From NCBI GenBank assembly GCA_022818135.1, contig JAFMSR010000015.1:31355929-31419928 (forward strand): a stretch of 64,000 nt of DNA. The letters are read 5' to 3'. The stretch is from Saxidomus purpurata. Taxonomy: Eukaryota > Mollusca > Bivalvia > Venerida > Veneridae. A program made the translations under genes and the position numbers. The notes beneath the pieces are model-generated. The model saw only the letters and a program-made list of their open reading frames with translations. It had not been told where the DNA came from and searched no databases. Positions 38,832-49,720 of the stretch are shown here, one piece after another; positions within the stretch are counted from its first letter, which is position 1; the number at the start of each line of letters is the position of its first letter.

Positions 38832-40342
38832 GCAAATAACGAACGGTAAATCTAATGTCAGTAAGAAGACATTGAATCATGTAATGGAAAACATACTTAA
38901 GACAATCATTGCATACTAAATAGAGTACGCATTTCATCTTCTATATGTCGAGTTTATGGCGGCATCCCAGACTAATGCTGCCATAAGTGGACATTTCTGC
39001 CTCACTTGTTGTCGGCGAAAGCAGATTCGACTGGTCATATAAATTGTAATTCATTTTCTCAGTATTTCCTGAGCTACCGACAATAATTTCCTCTTTCCAC
39101 TTTTAAATTAGCAGATAATAACATCTTTATATCGGTAATCCGACTTTCAATTATATGTATTCTGTGTACGTACATACTACAGAAAGTAATGCCACAGCAA
39201 ACAATTTAATTTGGACAGTCAATGCTGTTTTAATGTCTTGTAAATGAGCTCGGTCTGGCAAACATTCAATTGAAAAGGTGTTTTAACTTAGAAATGCTAT
39301 TATTTAACTAAAATCTTCTCTAACGTAATCGCAAATTTTATGTAATACGAAACAAAAAACGAGATGAGATGAGAGATCATAGTATTATAATAGATTACAA
39401 CTCTTTGATAACTGATGTTATTACAGCGCAGTTACCCATATGTTCTATTTCATCTTCAACTAATCTCACATTCCAAGTACCCGATGCACATATTCCCTCG
39501 CGTTCGAACATTAACCTCAAAATAAATTAAAGAGCTTTTTGTCAAGCACGATGTTTTTACATTTGCAGTTTGATTATACTGTACCAAGTGTTACAGTTTC
39601 TGTTTGACAAAACGCGTATGTCGTCACTACTTAAGCAATATACAACGTCATTATATTTAAAAATAGCATTATAACATCAATTAACAATAATGTTTTAAGT
39701 TCAATGTGTTTGGTAGATACACCTTTATTAATTTCATCAGACTGTAAGATTATTATCTATCGAACGTGACAAGGTGGAAGATTGAACAGAACTTTTGTAG
39801 TGAGGTCAAACCAAGGTATTACTGATCGATTCTCCGTAAAATCATAACGGACTACTGTAACACAAATCAATCTTTGAGGCATTCTTAAAAGGTTACAATT
39901 CAGATATGGGTTCCCTTTAGAAATACGACATAAGTCATTATATAAAAGACCTAATGTGTGACATTGACATAATATTGACAAAAACATTGTTTGGATATTG
40001 ACACAAAGCTAAATCACGTCTGCAATTAGCTTTTTGCTCTGCATGTACATGTATTAGGAGTAATATCTTTTATCTTTCTTATGAATAAAAATATTTTGTT
40101 CGACATGTAATAGGATTAACATCTGTTACATTTCTTATGAATAAATAGTTGTCATTCTGCATATAATAGGAGTAACATATGTTATATTTCTGATAAAAAA
40201 ATAAGGAGTTGCCCGATATCAAATTATGTATAAAGCGTTAGAAATACATAAAATACAAGCATATAGAATATTAGCATATCATTAGGTTAGACGACATTTG
40301 ATAATTACCGCTCTAGTACCAAATACATTCAATCGTTTTCTT

Positions 40343-41120
40343 TTTTAGCTCAGCTGAGCAAATGTGCTCAATATGGGCTATTGTGACCGGTCAATGCCCA
40401 TCGTCCATCGTTCGCCGTGCGTCAATAATTGCTTGTTAACACTCTAGAGGCAACAAGTTTGGCCCAGTCATCATGAAACTTTTTTCAGAATGTATATCTG
40501 CATGAATTCGTGTACGAGTTTGAACTGCGTCATGTGGGGTCAAAATCTTAGTCACTAGGTCAAATAATAGAAAAACCTTGTAAACATTCTAGATGGCACA
40601 ATTTACCCTCAATCATCATGAAAAATGGTGATGATGCTTGTCTTAATAAATTCTAGGCCAAGCTAGAAACTGTGCCACATGGGGTCATAAATTTGGTCAC
40701 CTGGGCATATAATAGAAAAACATTGGGAACATCCTAGAAGCCACACTCTATACCCAATCATTATGTTTCTCTTGATGACCGTAAGGTCATGTTAAAGGCT
40801 GGATCACGTCGGATCAAAAACTAGGTCACCATTTTAATCATAGAAAAACCTTGTGAACACTCTAGAGAGCACATTTTGCACCCAATCGTTCTGGAGGTTG
40901 GTCAGAGTGTTTGTGTTGATAAACCTCGGAAATCATAGAAGACATTGTCAACATTATAAATTCAACATTTTGCACCAGTCGTCTAAATTATACTCAGAAT
41001 GGTTGTTTCGATGAACTCTAAGTCAAGTTTGAAATTGGGTCACGTGGGGTTTAAAACTGGGATATCAGGTCAGATAATAAATAAATCACTGTGAACGCTC
41101 TAGATGCCACATTTGAACAC
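40343..41120 (+). repeat. TAGCTC-type interspersed repeat with internal monomers
   Basis: Opens TTTTAGCTCAGCTGAGC, then GGGCTATTGTGACCGGTCAA and GTCCATCGTTCGCC. It contains about four diverged monomers of roughly 130-150 bases with AACACTCTAGA, CATCATGAAACTT, GTCATGTGGGGTC and GGTCAAATAATAGAAAAACC. An inverted copy is at 50380-50720. No protein visible. Confidence 0.75.
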
Positions 41121-41217
41121 CGGTTGGTTCCATTATCTTGATTACATTTATACTGTCAGAGAAAGACTCGTTCAATGTAAATAACGTTTTACGGTCGTCT
41201 CATAGTAGCTTTTGCCA

Positions 41218-42140
41218 TTTTAGCTCGACTTTTTGAAGAAAAGGGGAGCTATCCCACTCGCCTCGGCGTCCGCTTCCGCGTCCGCGTCGTGTTGGTGTCA
41301 CACCTTGGTTAAGTATTTCGTATCACCCCTCTTTTTGCAAAACCATTAAAGATATTGCTTCAAAACTTACTATACTTGTTTACCATCATAACCTTCATCA
41401 ACAGACAAAAGTACATAACTCTGTAAAGGCTTTTGTCAGAACTATGCCCCTTCTTCGACTATTTTCGAAAGTGCACTGAGCTTGGTTAAATTTTTCGTAC
41501 CACCCCACTTTAATTCAAAACCATTAGAGGTATTGCTTTGAAACTTACCATATTTATTTAGGTCACTCACAACAAAAATGGCTGCCCCCATATAGAATTA
41601 GGTCATGGCAATTTTGTAGACAATCATACGGGATAATCGGTTAAAATTTGATACTTTTATTCAGATATAAAATATTTATTCAGTGAAACAATCTTTTCAT
41701 TGAAACTACTTGTAACTATTTAGCACAGGCAAAATATTGCTTATGGGCGTCGAAACTGGTCACTCTAGGATAACTCTGTCAAGGACTTTTTTAATTAAGG
41801 CCTTTTATCGACTAATAATTTCAGTTAAGTTTTTCGTACCAGTCGACTGTTTTACTAAACTGTGTGAGATATTACTTTAAAAGTTGGAATACTTGTTAAT
41901 CATCATGATCCCCAAACATAGGCAGCAGAAGGTAACTATGTCAAGGATTTCATTTGAACTACGACCCTTTTCGAGTTAGAAATTTTCATTTTTGTCCACT
42001 TTTTTACTTAACCATTTGAGTAATTACTTTGAACGTCGGAATACTTATGTACCATTATGACACCTGTCTGTAAGCAAGAGAAGATAACTCTGTGAAAATG
42101 GTTTTTGATGTGTACTTAGAAATTCCTATTGACAGTCTTG
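41218..42140 (+). repeat. TAGCTCGAC-type interspersed repeat
   Basis: Opens TTTAGCTCGACTTTTTGAAG and GGGGAGCTATCCCACTCGCC, then repeats a monomer with CTTGGTTAAGT, TTCGTACCA, CAAAACCATTA and ATTGCTTTGAAACTTACC. It directly follows the related block at 40343-41120. Noncoding. Confidence 0.72.
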
Positions 42141-42374
42141 TGTGCAACTGGCACTGTCATATGCACATATATCATTTATCACTTGAAGTATTTATTTAAA
42201 ACAACTGTGCTGTAGAATTCAGGGATATCAAACAATTACGTTTGATAACGCTTGACTTAATATCTTGCTACTTATGGCCCTTGTTTATACAGATCCTTTG
42301 GGGTTTTTATTGGCAAGCACTGAAAATAGTCGAGCGCGCTGTCCTACTGACAGCTCTTGTTATTAATATAATGG

Positions 42375-42800
42375 AATCATGTGTGTCCGTTCGTCTGTCG
42401 GTGGCCAATATTTGTCCCGGATATTTTTTCGGCAACCACTTGTTGGATTTCATTGAAACCTCACAGAGGTGTTTAGTCCCATGCCTTGTTGTGCGTAACT
42501 TGGCATGTTCAGCTCGTATACTTTTTCATAGAATTATTGCCTTTTAGGTTTGTTTCATAATTATAGTGTACATAGAGATATTATTTACTGCTATTCTCAA
42601 CCACCACGATGGAATATAGTTGAACCAAACAGAAGTGTTAAACACTAAGCATATTTGTGCACAGCCATAGCCAGTTGCACTCGGAGGATGTTCGTGGAGT
42701 TATTGTCCTTTGAGATTTTCATAAATGTAATGTACGCCGTGCTATTTCTCCGGAACCATTACTTGGAATTCAAAGTAAATTTACAATAGTGACTATTGCC
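42375..42800 (+). repeat. Interspersed repeat fragment (GTCCGTTCGTCTGTC type)
   Basis: GTGTGTCCGTTCGTCTGTCG, CCGGATATTTTTTCGGCAAC and GGATTTCATTGAAACCTCAC resemble a consumer of the same style of repeats as its left neighbours. The 101-codon frame at 42242-42547 crosses its border and is not convincing as a gene. Confidence 0.5.
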
Positions 42801-43949
42801 AACCATGAATATAAAAACCTGATAATGTTTAATTTATCATTCAAACATATAGTATATTTATGGTTGTTTGTCCGCGCTATTTTTAGTTACCACCAGCCAG
42901 CATATTCAAATTTACAAGCTCAGTTGTTCAACATTCATTTAATCATTTCCCTTTTGGATTATTCATACAATATAGTGTACATTGGGGTGTCTGTACATTT
43001 GTATATCCCTTACCATCAGCATGCAACACTTATGCAATGACGTTATTCCGTAAGCTATGTCCAAACAAGTTGAACCGGCTAGAACATGGTAGAATAACAA
43101 TGTCATGGTGGTATTTGGGGGTATACAGTGTGATAGCTCTAGTTTGCAATTTTTCGTCTAAAGCTAGAAATTTAAATTATATGCACTGATTGTTAGTTCT
43201 TTCATAATGATGTAAATAAAAAGTAAACGTTATGAAGAAAAAGAACTGCCTGTCCGTGTTTCTTGTGTTAACGTTTAATTTGTATTTAAGTAGATAATTG
43301 ACATGACGCCAATGGTGCTATAACCCCACTCATGTGTTGATGTCGGATTATTTATTACAAAAGAATCCATTCAAACCTTTTCCACGTGCATTTATTTGTC
43401 GTAGGTAAAATCGAATTTTGATAGGTGATGAAGTCACTTGAATGACACCTGGCGTCTGGTAAATTGACAAAAGGAAGACGAGAACTTCTGTTCAGTTATA
43501 CTACATGGCGTTCAGTGTGAGTTAACAACCTTTATACTAAATGGACCACGTGTGAGAACTAAAATAATAACGTTTTAATGAACAACTTTTTCACAAAGAG
43601 ATCCTAAATGCCAGCATTTTTTGATGGCAATTAATTCATCAATTTAAATGCATGTATCGCTCGTTAGTTGTTATCTAGCAATTCTATAGAAAAGTTAGTA
43701 GCAGTTAAGAAGTATGGTGACTGGAAACGTATCACATACCGAGACAGCTTACTATAGAGTGTATTCCGCTCAATTTATTGTTTGATGAAAGTGTATTTAT
43801 TCATCACTTATACTTAGCGTTTACATCAGATCACGTTAAGAACAAACTTTGAATGCTTACCTGTTTGAAAATATTACATTTTAAACAAATATGTTTGAAT
43901 TAAACCAAGATCATTCGGCGCAATAATAAGATATCGAAAACGAAAAATA
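42801..43949. other. No recognised feature
   Basis: AT-rich spacer between the TAGCTC-type repeats and beta copy 3. Confidence 0.45.
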
Positions 43950-44920
43950 CGTTTTATGATTATTATTTACCACTGATGTTGTTAAGAAAACGCCCACGTA
44001 AACTTGATATTATATGTAGATAGAGATGAAAATAAAACCATAAAAGAAATGCTCTAGAGCAAAACCTTTGATTTATTCATTCTAAATCAGAAAGCACAGT
44101 GGCAAAACTGCGAGATTTAAGAGGTAATTGCGTGCGGTATATTGTCCCGTGAGACACATGAAACGTAACATTCAATTCAAATATGCTGGTATAAAGGATT
44201 TGTTTATTAATGCTCAGTAAAGTTCATGCTATATTTGAGGACAATATTCAGCTGCGGTAATGACGCAGTCAAACTAAGAAACAGCATGGAATTCCCAGCA
44301 AAAATTCCGTTTATAATGTATAATCATAATAGAAAAGCCTCAAACGTCATGAGAAAAACAGACAATGATTTGTTCGTTTGTGTACGGATATATTTTCTCT
44401 CCTTGTGTACATTAACATAAACAGGAAATTAAATCCACATCAAGTTGAAACATTTCACTACACATGAATATGTAAAGGGCCTGATTCTCAGCTAATTCAT
44501 ATGGTGTCTATTTGTACATTATTCCTGACACTCTTTTAAATTGAACAAGGAATAGTATTCGTCTATGAAGAATATGCCTTGCAGGTATTCCATTGGTGAC
44601 TTGCTCCTCGCAAGAAGTAGACGTGAAACGTTTTATACAATTTTAAATCCTAAATCCTAAGTTTTGTATCGCTGACAGAATATTTTTCATTCTTTAGGTT
44701 TCTATTTCTTTTACTGTAAGCATTAGTTGTGTAGACCATACGGCGGATATACGATGAAAATAATTAGCATATCTGTGTTTGATTGACAAGACGATCAGTA
44801 TATTTGACAGAAACATCCCGCTGGATAACTGCATTGTTTGTAAACAAACAAAACGAAAGGTATGATTGGTAAACAATGTACTGCGTGCATTTTGTGAAAG
44901 AAATGAGCGTTCCAAGTGTT
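43950..44920 (+). repeat. Duplication family beta, copy 3
   Basis: Has ACCATAAAAGAAATGC (as in copy 2), CAGTGGCAAAACTG, GGTAATTGCGTGCGGTA with TGTCCCGTGAGACACATGA, GGAAATTAAATCC, GGAATAGTATTCGTCTATGA, and ATTGTTTGTAAACAA. Noncoding; order and orientation as in the other two copies. Confidence 0.7.
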
Positions 44921-45514
44921 TTTATATTGTAGATTTACTATTGCCGACATTAGAGAGCTTATAAGCAGGTGTTACGGAAATGCAGTACCCGAAACTTACC
45001 TACTAACAGTAATCAAAACCATCCTTTAGCTGTTTAAATTTTAGTTTTATACTATCGATCCAAAGATAACTGTGATGTTTTCTCTTTACGTCATTTGCTG
45101 CATAACGAGTTTTATATTTCAATAATGATGTTGTATATATTAGAGCGCTCCCTGTTTACTTACAGTTACGAAATGTCGGGTATTTCCCGTTCCAAAGTGT
45201 TAACCTATCATTCAACTTTTTCTTTTTATGTGTTTGTTCAGAGTACTTTATTGCGTTTCTATTAATGGGTATGTAGTGTCCTTTGTATTTACAATTGCAT
45301 TTATGAAGCTGTTATATCTATGTTGTAGTTTTGCATGAGTCAGCCTTACATCAGGAAGTGTTTTGTCTGATGGTCTGGGTTTTTTGGTAGATTTACTTGG
45401 TGAACATTTTACGTTTTTTGTCTTTTAAAAACCATTGTATCTGTGATTCGACCTCTGGTACATATTTCTGTTGATATACATAATTTCCTTTTACTTAAAC
45501 TTTAAGGCAATTTT

Positions 45515-45630
45515 TTTATTGTAAGATAAGCATGCAGTGTTAACGACAAATTAAAATAGATTTTAAATAAGACTGTTGTCACAGATAAATACTGTTTGTC
45601 ATTGGTTTTATTAAACTGCTTATGGGCCTT
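45515..45630. repeat. 116-bp direct repeat, left copy (LINE target-site duplication)
   Basis: Identical at every base to 49721-49836. It lies at the 3' side of the minus-strand LINE, directly beyond its A-run. Very long for a LINE target duplication. The sequence itself is AT-rich and I do not recognise a gene in it. Confidence 0.9.
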
Positions 45631-45943
45631 TTTTTTATCATTTATTTTCAAATCTTTATTGTACACACTTATATTTAACAATGTAATCAATAATATCTTT
45701 AATTATTCAATTATTTCAAAAGTGCAATAAAGACCTCTTTTTTGTAAACTGGTTGCGTTCTTTGTTCAAAAAAGCTATGAAAAGATCTGTAAGTATGCTT
45801 TAAAAAAAGGAAGATGGGATTTTTGTCTTTTTAGATCGTTTTCATACAACATAATTTCATTTATTTTCATTTTGATATGCTTTTTGAAAAGTCATGTCTA
45901 TGACAACCTTTTGTAAGTGACAAAATCTATATTCTGTTATTTT

Positions 45944-46660
45944 CTATATTGTTTTCAAAAAAGACCACTTCCTGGCATGTTGTTCGATCTTGTTTTGTAT
46001 GAAAGCTATTTCTTTCTCTATATTTATTCTTATCTGCAAATAATGCTTAAAACTTTCAAACGTAGGCAATACCTTTTTTATTTTCATTTGAAAAATATAT
46101 AATTTCATAATCAATATGATAAAGTTAATCGCATTTGTATTTTTGAGTGCTTTGCTTATACCAAAACTTATAATTTCAAAGTTTAGTACAATTTTGTGAT
46201 CATTCTGTTCTAAAAACATCGAAAGGCTGTTCCATAATATTTGTGCGTAGTGACATCTCCAAAATATATGTTCTATATTTTCTTCATGCATACTACAAAA
46301 GTCGCACAGGGTAGAGCTTACTAGGTTACACTTAAAAAGGTATGTATTTGTAGGAATTATTCGCATCAGATACTTATATTGAAAATTTCTAATTTTTGTA
46401 TCTACTGTTGTTTTTAATGATTGCGTATAAATTGTTTTCCAATCTAGTTGTTTCCCTTCAAAAGTGTTTGTCCATTTAATTTCTGATTTCGTATAAGGTT
46501 TCTTCAAATTTTTTATTTGCATGGAATATGTCAATTTATTTGGGTGTTTCGATTGCCTTATTTTATCGATTAACGTTTCCTGTTGAGTGTATGTTGGTAT
46601 CTCTTTCCGTAAAATTTCTTTCATGTATTTAGGAACACTTTTTATTATGTGTTGGTAACT
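45944..46660 (-). CDS. LINE ORF2 fragment: C-terminal zf-RVT (CCHC) domain
   Basis: The last part of ORF2, ending at TAG 45944-45946; the first Met in this frame is 46624 but the frame is open upstream. It contains C-D-F-C, then H and C in the spacing CX2CX8HX4C, followed by HYAQILW, which is the zf-RVT type finger found at the end of L1/Tx1-like ORF2 proteins and thought to bind nucleic acid. The segment after the finger is rich in Phe, Ile and Lys. Separated from the rest only by the frameshift near 46685-46700. Confidence 0.85.
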   Translation of the reverse strand, partial: SYQHIIKSVPKYMKEILRKEIPTYTQQETLIDKIRQSKHPNKLTYSMQIKNLKKPYTKSEIKWTNTFEGKQLDWKTIYTQSLKTTVDTKIRNFQYKYLMRIIPTNTYLFKCNLVSSTLCDFCSMHEENIEHIFWRCHYAQILWNSLSMFLEQNDHKIVLNFEIISFGISKALKNTNAINFIILIMKLYIFQMKIKKVLPTFESFKHYLQIRINIEKEIAFIQNKIEQHARKWSFLKTI

Positions 46661-47166
46661 TAAAAAGTCCGAATTTTCAATATCATATAAAATTTGATAT
46701 CTTCAAATGCATAAAAAGTTTTTGTTCTATAGTCAAAAAGGTGTTCCAAGTTCTTTATGCCTTTTTGTTCCCAAGTTTTGAAATAAAATGTCTTATTATT
46801 CATTTTTATATTTGAATTGTTCCATATTATCTCTTTACCTGTTGGTAATAGTTTTGAAGGTTTTATTTTGATCCATGCATTTAAAATATCTTTTAAAAAG
46901 GCATTGTTTTTACAAATGGTGTCTATAACATCTTCATCTAAATTACAGTCGAAGATGATTTCTCCGCCCTTTTTATTTAGTAGATTTTCATAAAATATTT
47001 TCCATTCCCCTGTATTACTTTTATCACACAATCTTTTCACCCAGCAGCTTTTTATTGAGATTAGAAATTTTGAAACGTCAATCATTTTCAGTCCTCCTAG
47101 TTCGTATTCTAAAATAAGAAGATTTCGTTTGATTTTTTTCAGGTTTTTTGTCCCACATGAACTCAA
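46660..47166 (-). CDS. LINE ORF2 fragment: region between RT core and C-terminal finger
   Basis: Open frame that overlaps the end of the RT frame by about 90 bases and continues its protein after the frameshift; the residues LEYELGGLKMIDV and the following Ser-Cys-Trp-Val region resemble the post-RT part of L1/Tx1 ORF2 proteins, where GGLGL- or GGLKM-like motifs are usual. It ends at a stop at 46660 because of a third frameshift near 46685-46700; the next frame then carries on the protein toward the finger domain. Not an independent gene. Confidence 0.8.
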   Translation of the reverse strand: MSSCGTKNLKKIKRNLLILEYELGGLKMIDVSKFLISIKSCWVKRLCDKSNTGEWKIFYENLLNKKGGEIIFDCNLDEDVIDTICKNNAFLKDILNAWIKIKPSKLLPTGKEIIWNNSNIKMNNKTFYFKTWEQKGIKNLEHLFDYRTKTFYAFEDIKFYMILKIRTF

Positions 47167-48682
47167 AAATAGTTTTGGTGATCTCTTTAAGTGTATGTTC
47201 AGAAGGATTAGGTAAAACTGTTAATGGATATATAAGTTTTGGTAAAGCAAAGCTTTTGATTACAGTAATTTTGCCTAGAAGGGTTAATTTTCTGTGCTCC
47301 CATTGTTTTAAACAGTTTTTAAAAGTAAGAAGTTTTGGTTCTAGGTTTAAACTGATATTTCTTTCTATGTTATTTGTGAAAGTGAAGCCCAGAGTATTTG
47401 CTGATTCTGAGGTCCATTTCATTTTTTTATTTTGGCAGTAGCTCAAATTTGTGCTTCTTAGGGACCCTATTCGTAGAATTGTAGATTTATTGATATTTAA
47501 TTTAAGTCCTGATATGTATTCAAAATTTGTTAATACATTAATTAATTTTTCGAAAGATTCTTTTGAACCATTATTTATATATGTTGCGTCATCAGCAAAC
47601 ATAGTTTGTTTTATTTCTCTATTCCCTATCACAATACCTTTGATATTGTTGTCATTTTCTATGTATTTTGATAAAATTTCAATACCAAGAATGAATAGAA
47701 AAGAGGAAAGAGGACATCCCTGACGAACACCTCGTTCAATATGGAAGGGTTCAGATAGAAAACCATTGTTTATTATTAAACTTGAAACGTCATTATAAAA
47801 GAGTTTGATCCATTTGATAAAGGAATCTCCAAAATTAAAATGCTTTAAACACTTTATCATGAAGTCATGGTTAAGACTATCAAAGGCTTTTTCAAAGTCG
47901 GCGAAGAGTAATAATCCTGGCTCATCTATTTCTTTTAGGTAGCTGATTACTTCAAAGATAAGCCTAACGTTTTCTCCTATATATCTCCCTTTCAGGAAGC
48001 CAGTTTGTGAAGGATTTATAATCGAGCCAGTTACTTTCTTTAGTCTATTTGCTATTGTTTTTGTCGCTATTTTGTAATCAACATTGAGTAAACTAATTGG
48101 ACGCCAATTTGTAAGGAAGGTAGTATCTTTATTTGGTTTTGGTAGCAGAGTTATAATTCCTTGTTTTTGTAGATCTGTAAGAATTCCGGTACTATAAGAG
48201 TGATTTATTGACTGAATAAAGTAAGATTTAATTTCTTTCCAAAATACTTTGTAGAATTCCACTGACAAACCATCTGAACCGGGGCTCTTTTGATTTTTCA
48301 TTTCGCTCAATGCGTTCCAACATTCACTTTCAGTCATAATACCATCACATGAAAGTTTGTTATCTTCATTCAGTTTATTACTTTCTATAGTAAAGAAGTC
48401 ATACTCTGATAAGTTCGAATACTTTTTTTTCGCGTATAGATTCGTATAGTATGATACAGTCTCTTTAAGAATTTCTGTTTGCTTTGTTATTTCTTTCTCT
48501 TGTATTTGTAATTTATAAATAGTTTTTCTCTCTGCATTTTGCTTTTCTAAATTTGAAAAATATTTACTATTTTTTTCGTTTCCATCTATATTTTGTGCTC
48601 TTGCTCTAATCATAATACCATTCATTTTCATGTCTAATAGATTATCTAATTCGTTTCTTTTTGAATTTAATTCATTCTTGAT
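47078..48682 (-). CDS. LINE ORF2 fragment: reverse transcriptase domain
   Basis: Open frame from just after the stop at 48683-48685 to a stop at 47078; the first Met is at 48631 (517 residues from there). RT motifs in order: LLPKPNKD with NWRPISLLNVDYK, QTGFLKGRYIGENVRL, motif A FADFEKAFDSLNHDF, motif B RGVRQGCPLSSFLF, motif C MFADDATYI with the catalytic Asp pair, and LKLNINKST. This is a complete RT core that would copy the element's RNA at the nicked target. The frame runs off after FMWDKKPEK, where an A-rich stretch (47133-47149) shifts the frame; the proper continuation is in the next frame. Confidence 0.93.
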   Translation of the reverse strand: MKNELNSKRNELDNLLDMKMNGIMIRARAQNIDGNEKNSKYFSNLEKQNAERKTIYKLQIQEKEITKQTEILKETVSYYTNLYAKKKYSNLSEYDFFTIESNKLNEDNKLSCDGIMTESECWNALSEMKNQKSPGSDGLSVEFYKVFWKEIKSYFIQSINHSYSTGILTDLQKQGIITLLPKPNKDTTFLTNWRPISLLNVDYKIATKTIANRLKKVTGSIINPSQTGFLKGRYIGENVRLIFEVISYLKEIDEPGLLLFADFEKAFDSLNHDFMIKCLKHFNFGDSFIKWIKLFYNDVSSLIINNGFLSEPFHIERGVRQGCPLSSFLFILGIEILSKYIENDNNIKGIVIGNREIKQTMFADDATYINNGSKESFEKLINVLTNFEYISGLKLNINKSTILRIGSLRSTNLSYCQNKKMKWTSESANTLGFTFTNNIERNISLNLEPKLLTFKNCLKQWEHRKLTLLGKITVIKSFALPKLIYPLTVLPNPSEHTLKEITKTIFEFMWDKKPEKNQTKSSYFRIRTRRTEND

Positions 48683-48741
48683 TTAATCAGTATTTGGGTC
48701 GTTTTGAATGATTTTATTCTCTAAAAAAGCAATTTCTGTAT

Positions 48742-49680
48742 TCAGAGTTTCCTCGTGTTCTTGATCTTGTTTTTTTTATGTGTTGCGTATTTTATTGTTT
48801 GGTTTCTTATTGCCCCTTTGATAAGTTCCCATATTGTGTTAGGATTTGAATTTTTATTCAGGTCAGTTGTTTCTTTAATACAATTTTTGATAGTTGTTTG
48901 ATATTGCTCGTCAAGCAGTAAATTATTATTCAATTTAAAGTATCCCTTGCCCTTAGACTCTTTTGAGAAATTTATACTTAGTTCAATTTTTGAATGGTCT
49001 GATTTATAGCCTGGTTTGATTTTACACCCTTTGGCAATATTTATTAAAGTATCGGATAGTAAAAAGAAATCAAGTCGGCTAAATATAATTGGTTTAGTAT
49101 TTGAATGCCAGGTATATTGATATTTATTAGGGTTTAGCAACCTCCATATGTCTATCAGATTATAATTGTCAAGTATATTTACTATTTTTGCTCTGCAGTT
49201 TTTGTGCGTGTCTAGCCTACCATTTTTTTTATCAAGTTTTATGTCAATTACTGTGTTAAAATCACCCGCCAATATAAAATTTCTCTCAGAGGTTTTTGAA
49301 AGTTCGTCGTCTAAGACATCAAAGAAATGTTTGCTATCGTTATTTGGACCATATATATTGAATAAAGTAAAATCCCAGCCGTCAATTTCTATGTCTAGTG
49401 ATATTAGACGACCTCGAATAATTTCTTTGAAATTTGATACTTTTCCAGAGAATGTGTTACTCAACAAGATAGCAACACCTTCACTGTTACTTTTATTTCC
49501 GCTAAAATATGATTGTCCGCTCCATTCAAGTTTCCACTTTTCAGCGTTTTTTTCGGTTGAATGCGTTTCTTGGAGAAGACAGATTTTATACTTATTTTCT
49601 TGTACATAATGAAAAATTTGTTGTCTTTTTGTTGCATTAGATAGCCCTCGTACGTTAAGTGAGCTTAACAGTGTTGTCAT
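48742..49680 (-). CDS. LINE ORF2 fragment: apurinic-like (EEP) endonuclease domain
   Basis: A 312-residue open frame starting at ATG 49680. It carries the expected endonuclease motifs in order: LNVRGL near the N-terminus, LLQETHS with the metal-binding Glu (about residue 38), FNIYGPN, AGDFN (about 140), the SRLDFFLL block (about 205) and KSDHSKI with the catalytic Asp-His pair (about 226). In an active element this enzyme nicks target DNA to prime reverse transcription. All visible catalytic residues are kept. The frame ends at TGA 48742-48744 shortly after an A8 run (48771-48777 region); the next frame continues the protein into the RT linker, so the domain has been cut from the RT by a frameshift. 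Confidence 0.92.
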   Translation of the reverse strand: MTTLLSSLNVRGLSNATKRQQIFHYVQENKYKICLLQETHSTEKNAEKWKLEWSGQSYFSGNKSNSEGVAILLSNTFSGKVSNFKEIIRGRLISLDIEIDGWDFTLFNIYGPNNDSKHFFDVLDDELSKTSERNFILAGDFNTVIDIKLDKKNGRLDTHKNCRAKIVNILDNYNLIDIWRLLNPNKYQYTWHSNTKPIIFSRLDFFLLSDTLINIAKGCKIKPGYKSDHSKIELSINFSKESKGKGYFKLNNNLLLDEQYQTTIKNCIKETTDLNKNSNPNTIWELIKGAIRNQTIKYATHKKNKIKNTRKL

Positions 49681-49720
49681 AGTGAGTATTGTAGGTGTGG
49701 TAAGTTAAGTTTGAAATATG

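Larger units (their letters stand above)
36491..40342. other. No recognised gene; low-complexity blocks and a small tandem repeat
   Basis: Contains the homopolymer blocks at 36992 and 38798 and the 23-bp duplication at 38483. A GGGGACT/AGTCCCC hairpin with a 3-base loop is at 36837-36853. Confidence 0.45.
45631..49720 (-). mobile_element. L1/Tx1-like LINE retrotransposon, non-functional
   Basis: Non-LTR retrotransposon of about 4.1 kb, read right to left. Order: about 40 bases of leader, apurinic-like endonuclease, linker, reverse transcriptase, thumb/connection region, CCHC finger, a 3'UTR of about 310 bases with two AATAAA motifs (45655-45660 and 45641-45646), and a short A-run at the 3' end. 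Endonuclease plus RT plus a CX2CX8HX4C finger is the L1/Tx1 arrangement. The element lies exactly between two 116-bp direct repeats, as expected of target-primed insertion. No ORF1 is present: either the copy is 5'-truncated just ahead of ORF2 or the lineage lacks ORF1. ORF2 is interrupted by frameshifts near 48771-48777, 47133-47149 and 46685-46700, and by a stop at 48683-48685. Confidence 0.93.

Noticed and set aside
47148..49609. Plus-strand open frames at 47148-47441, 47451-47723 and 49166-49609
   Set aside because: They lie antisense within the LINE ORF2 and mirror its codon use; none shows its own motifs.
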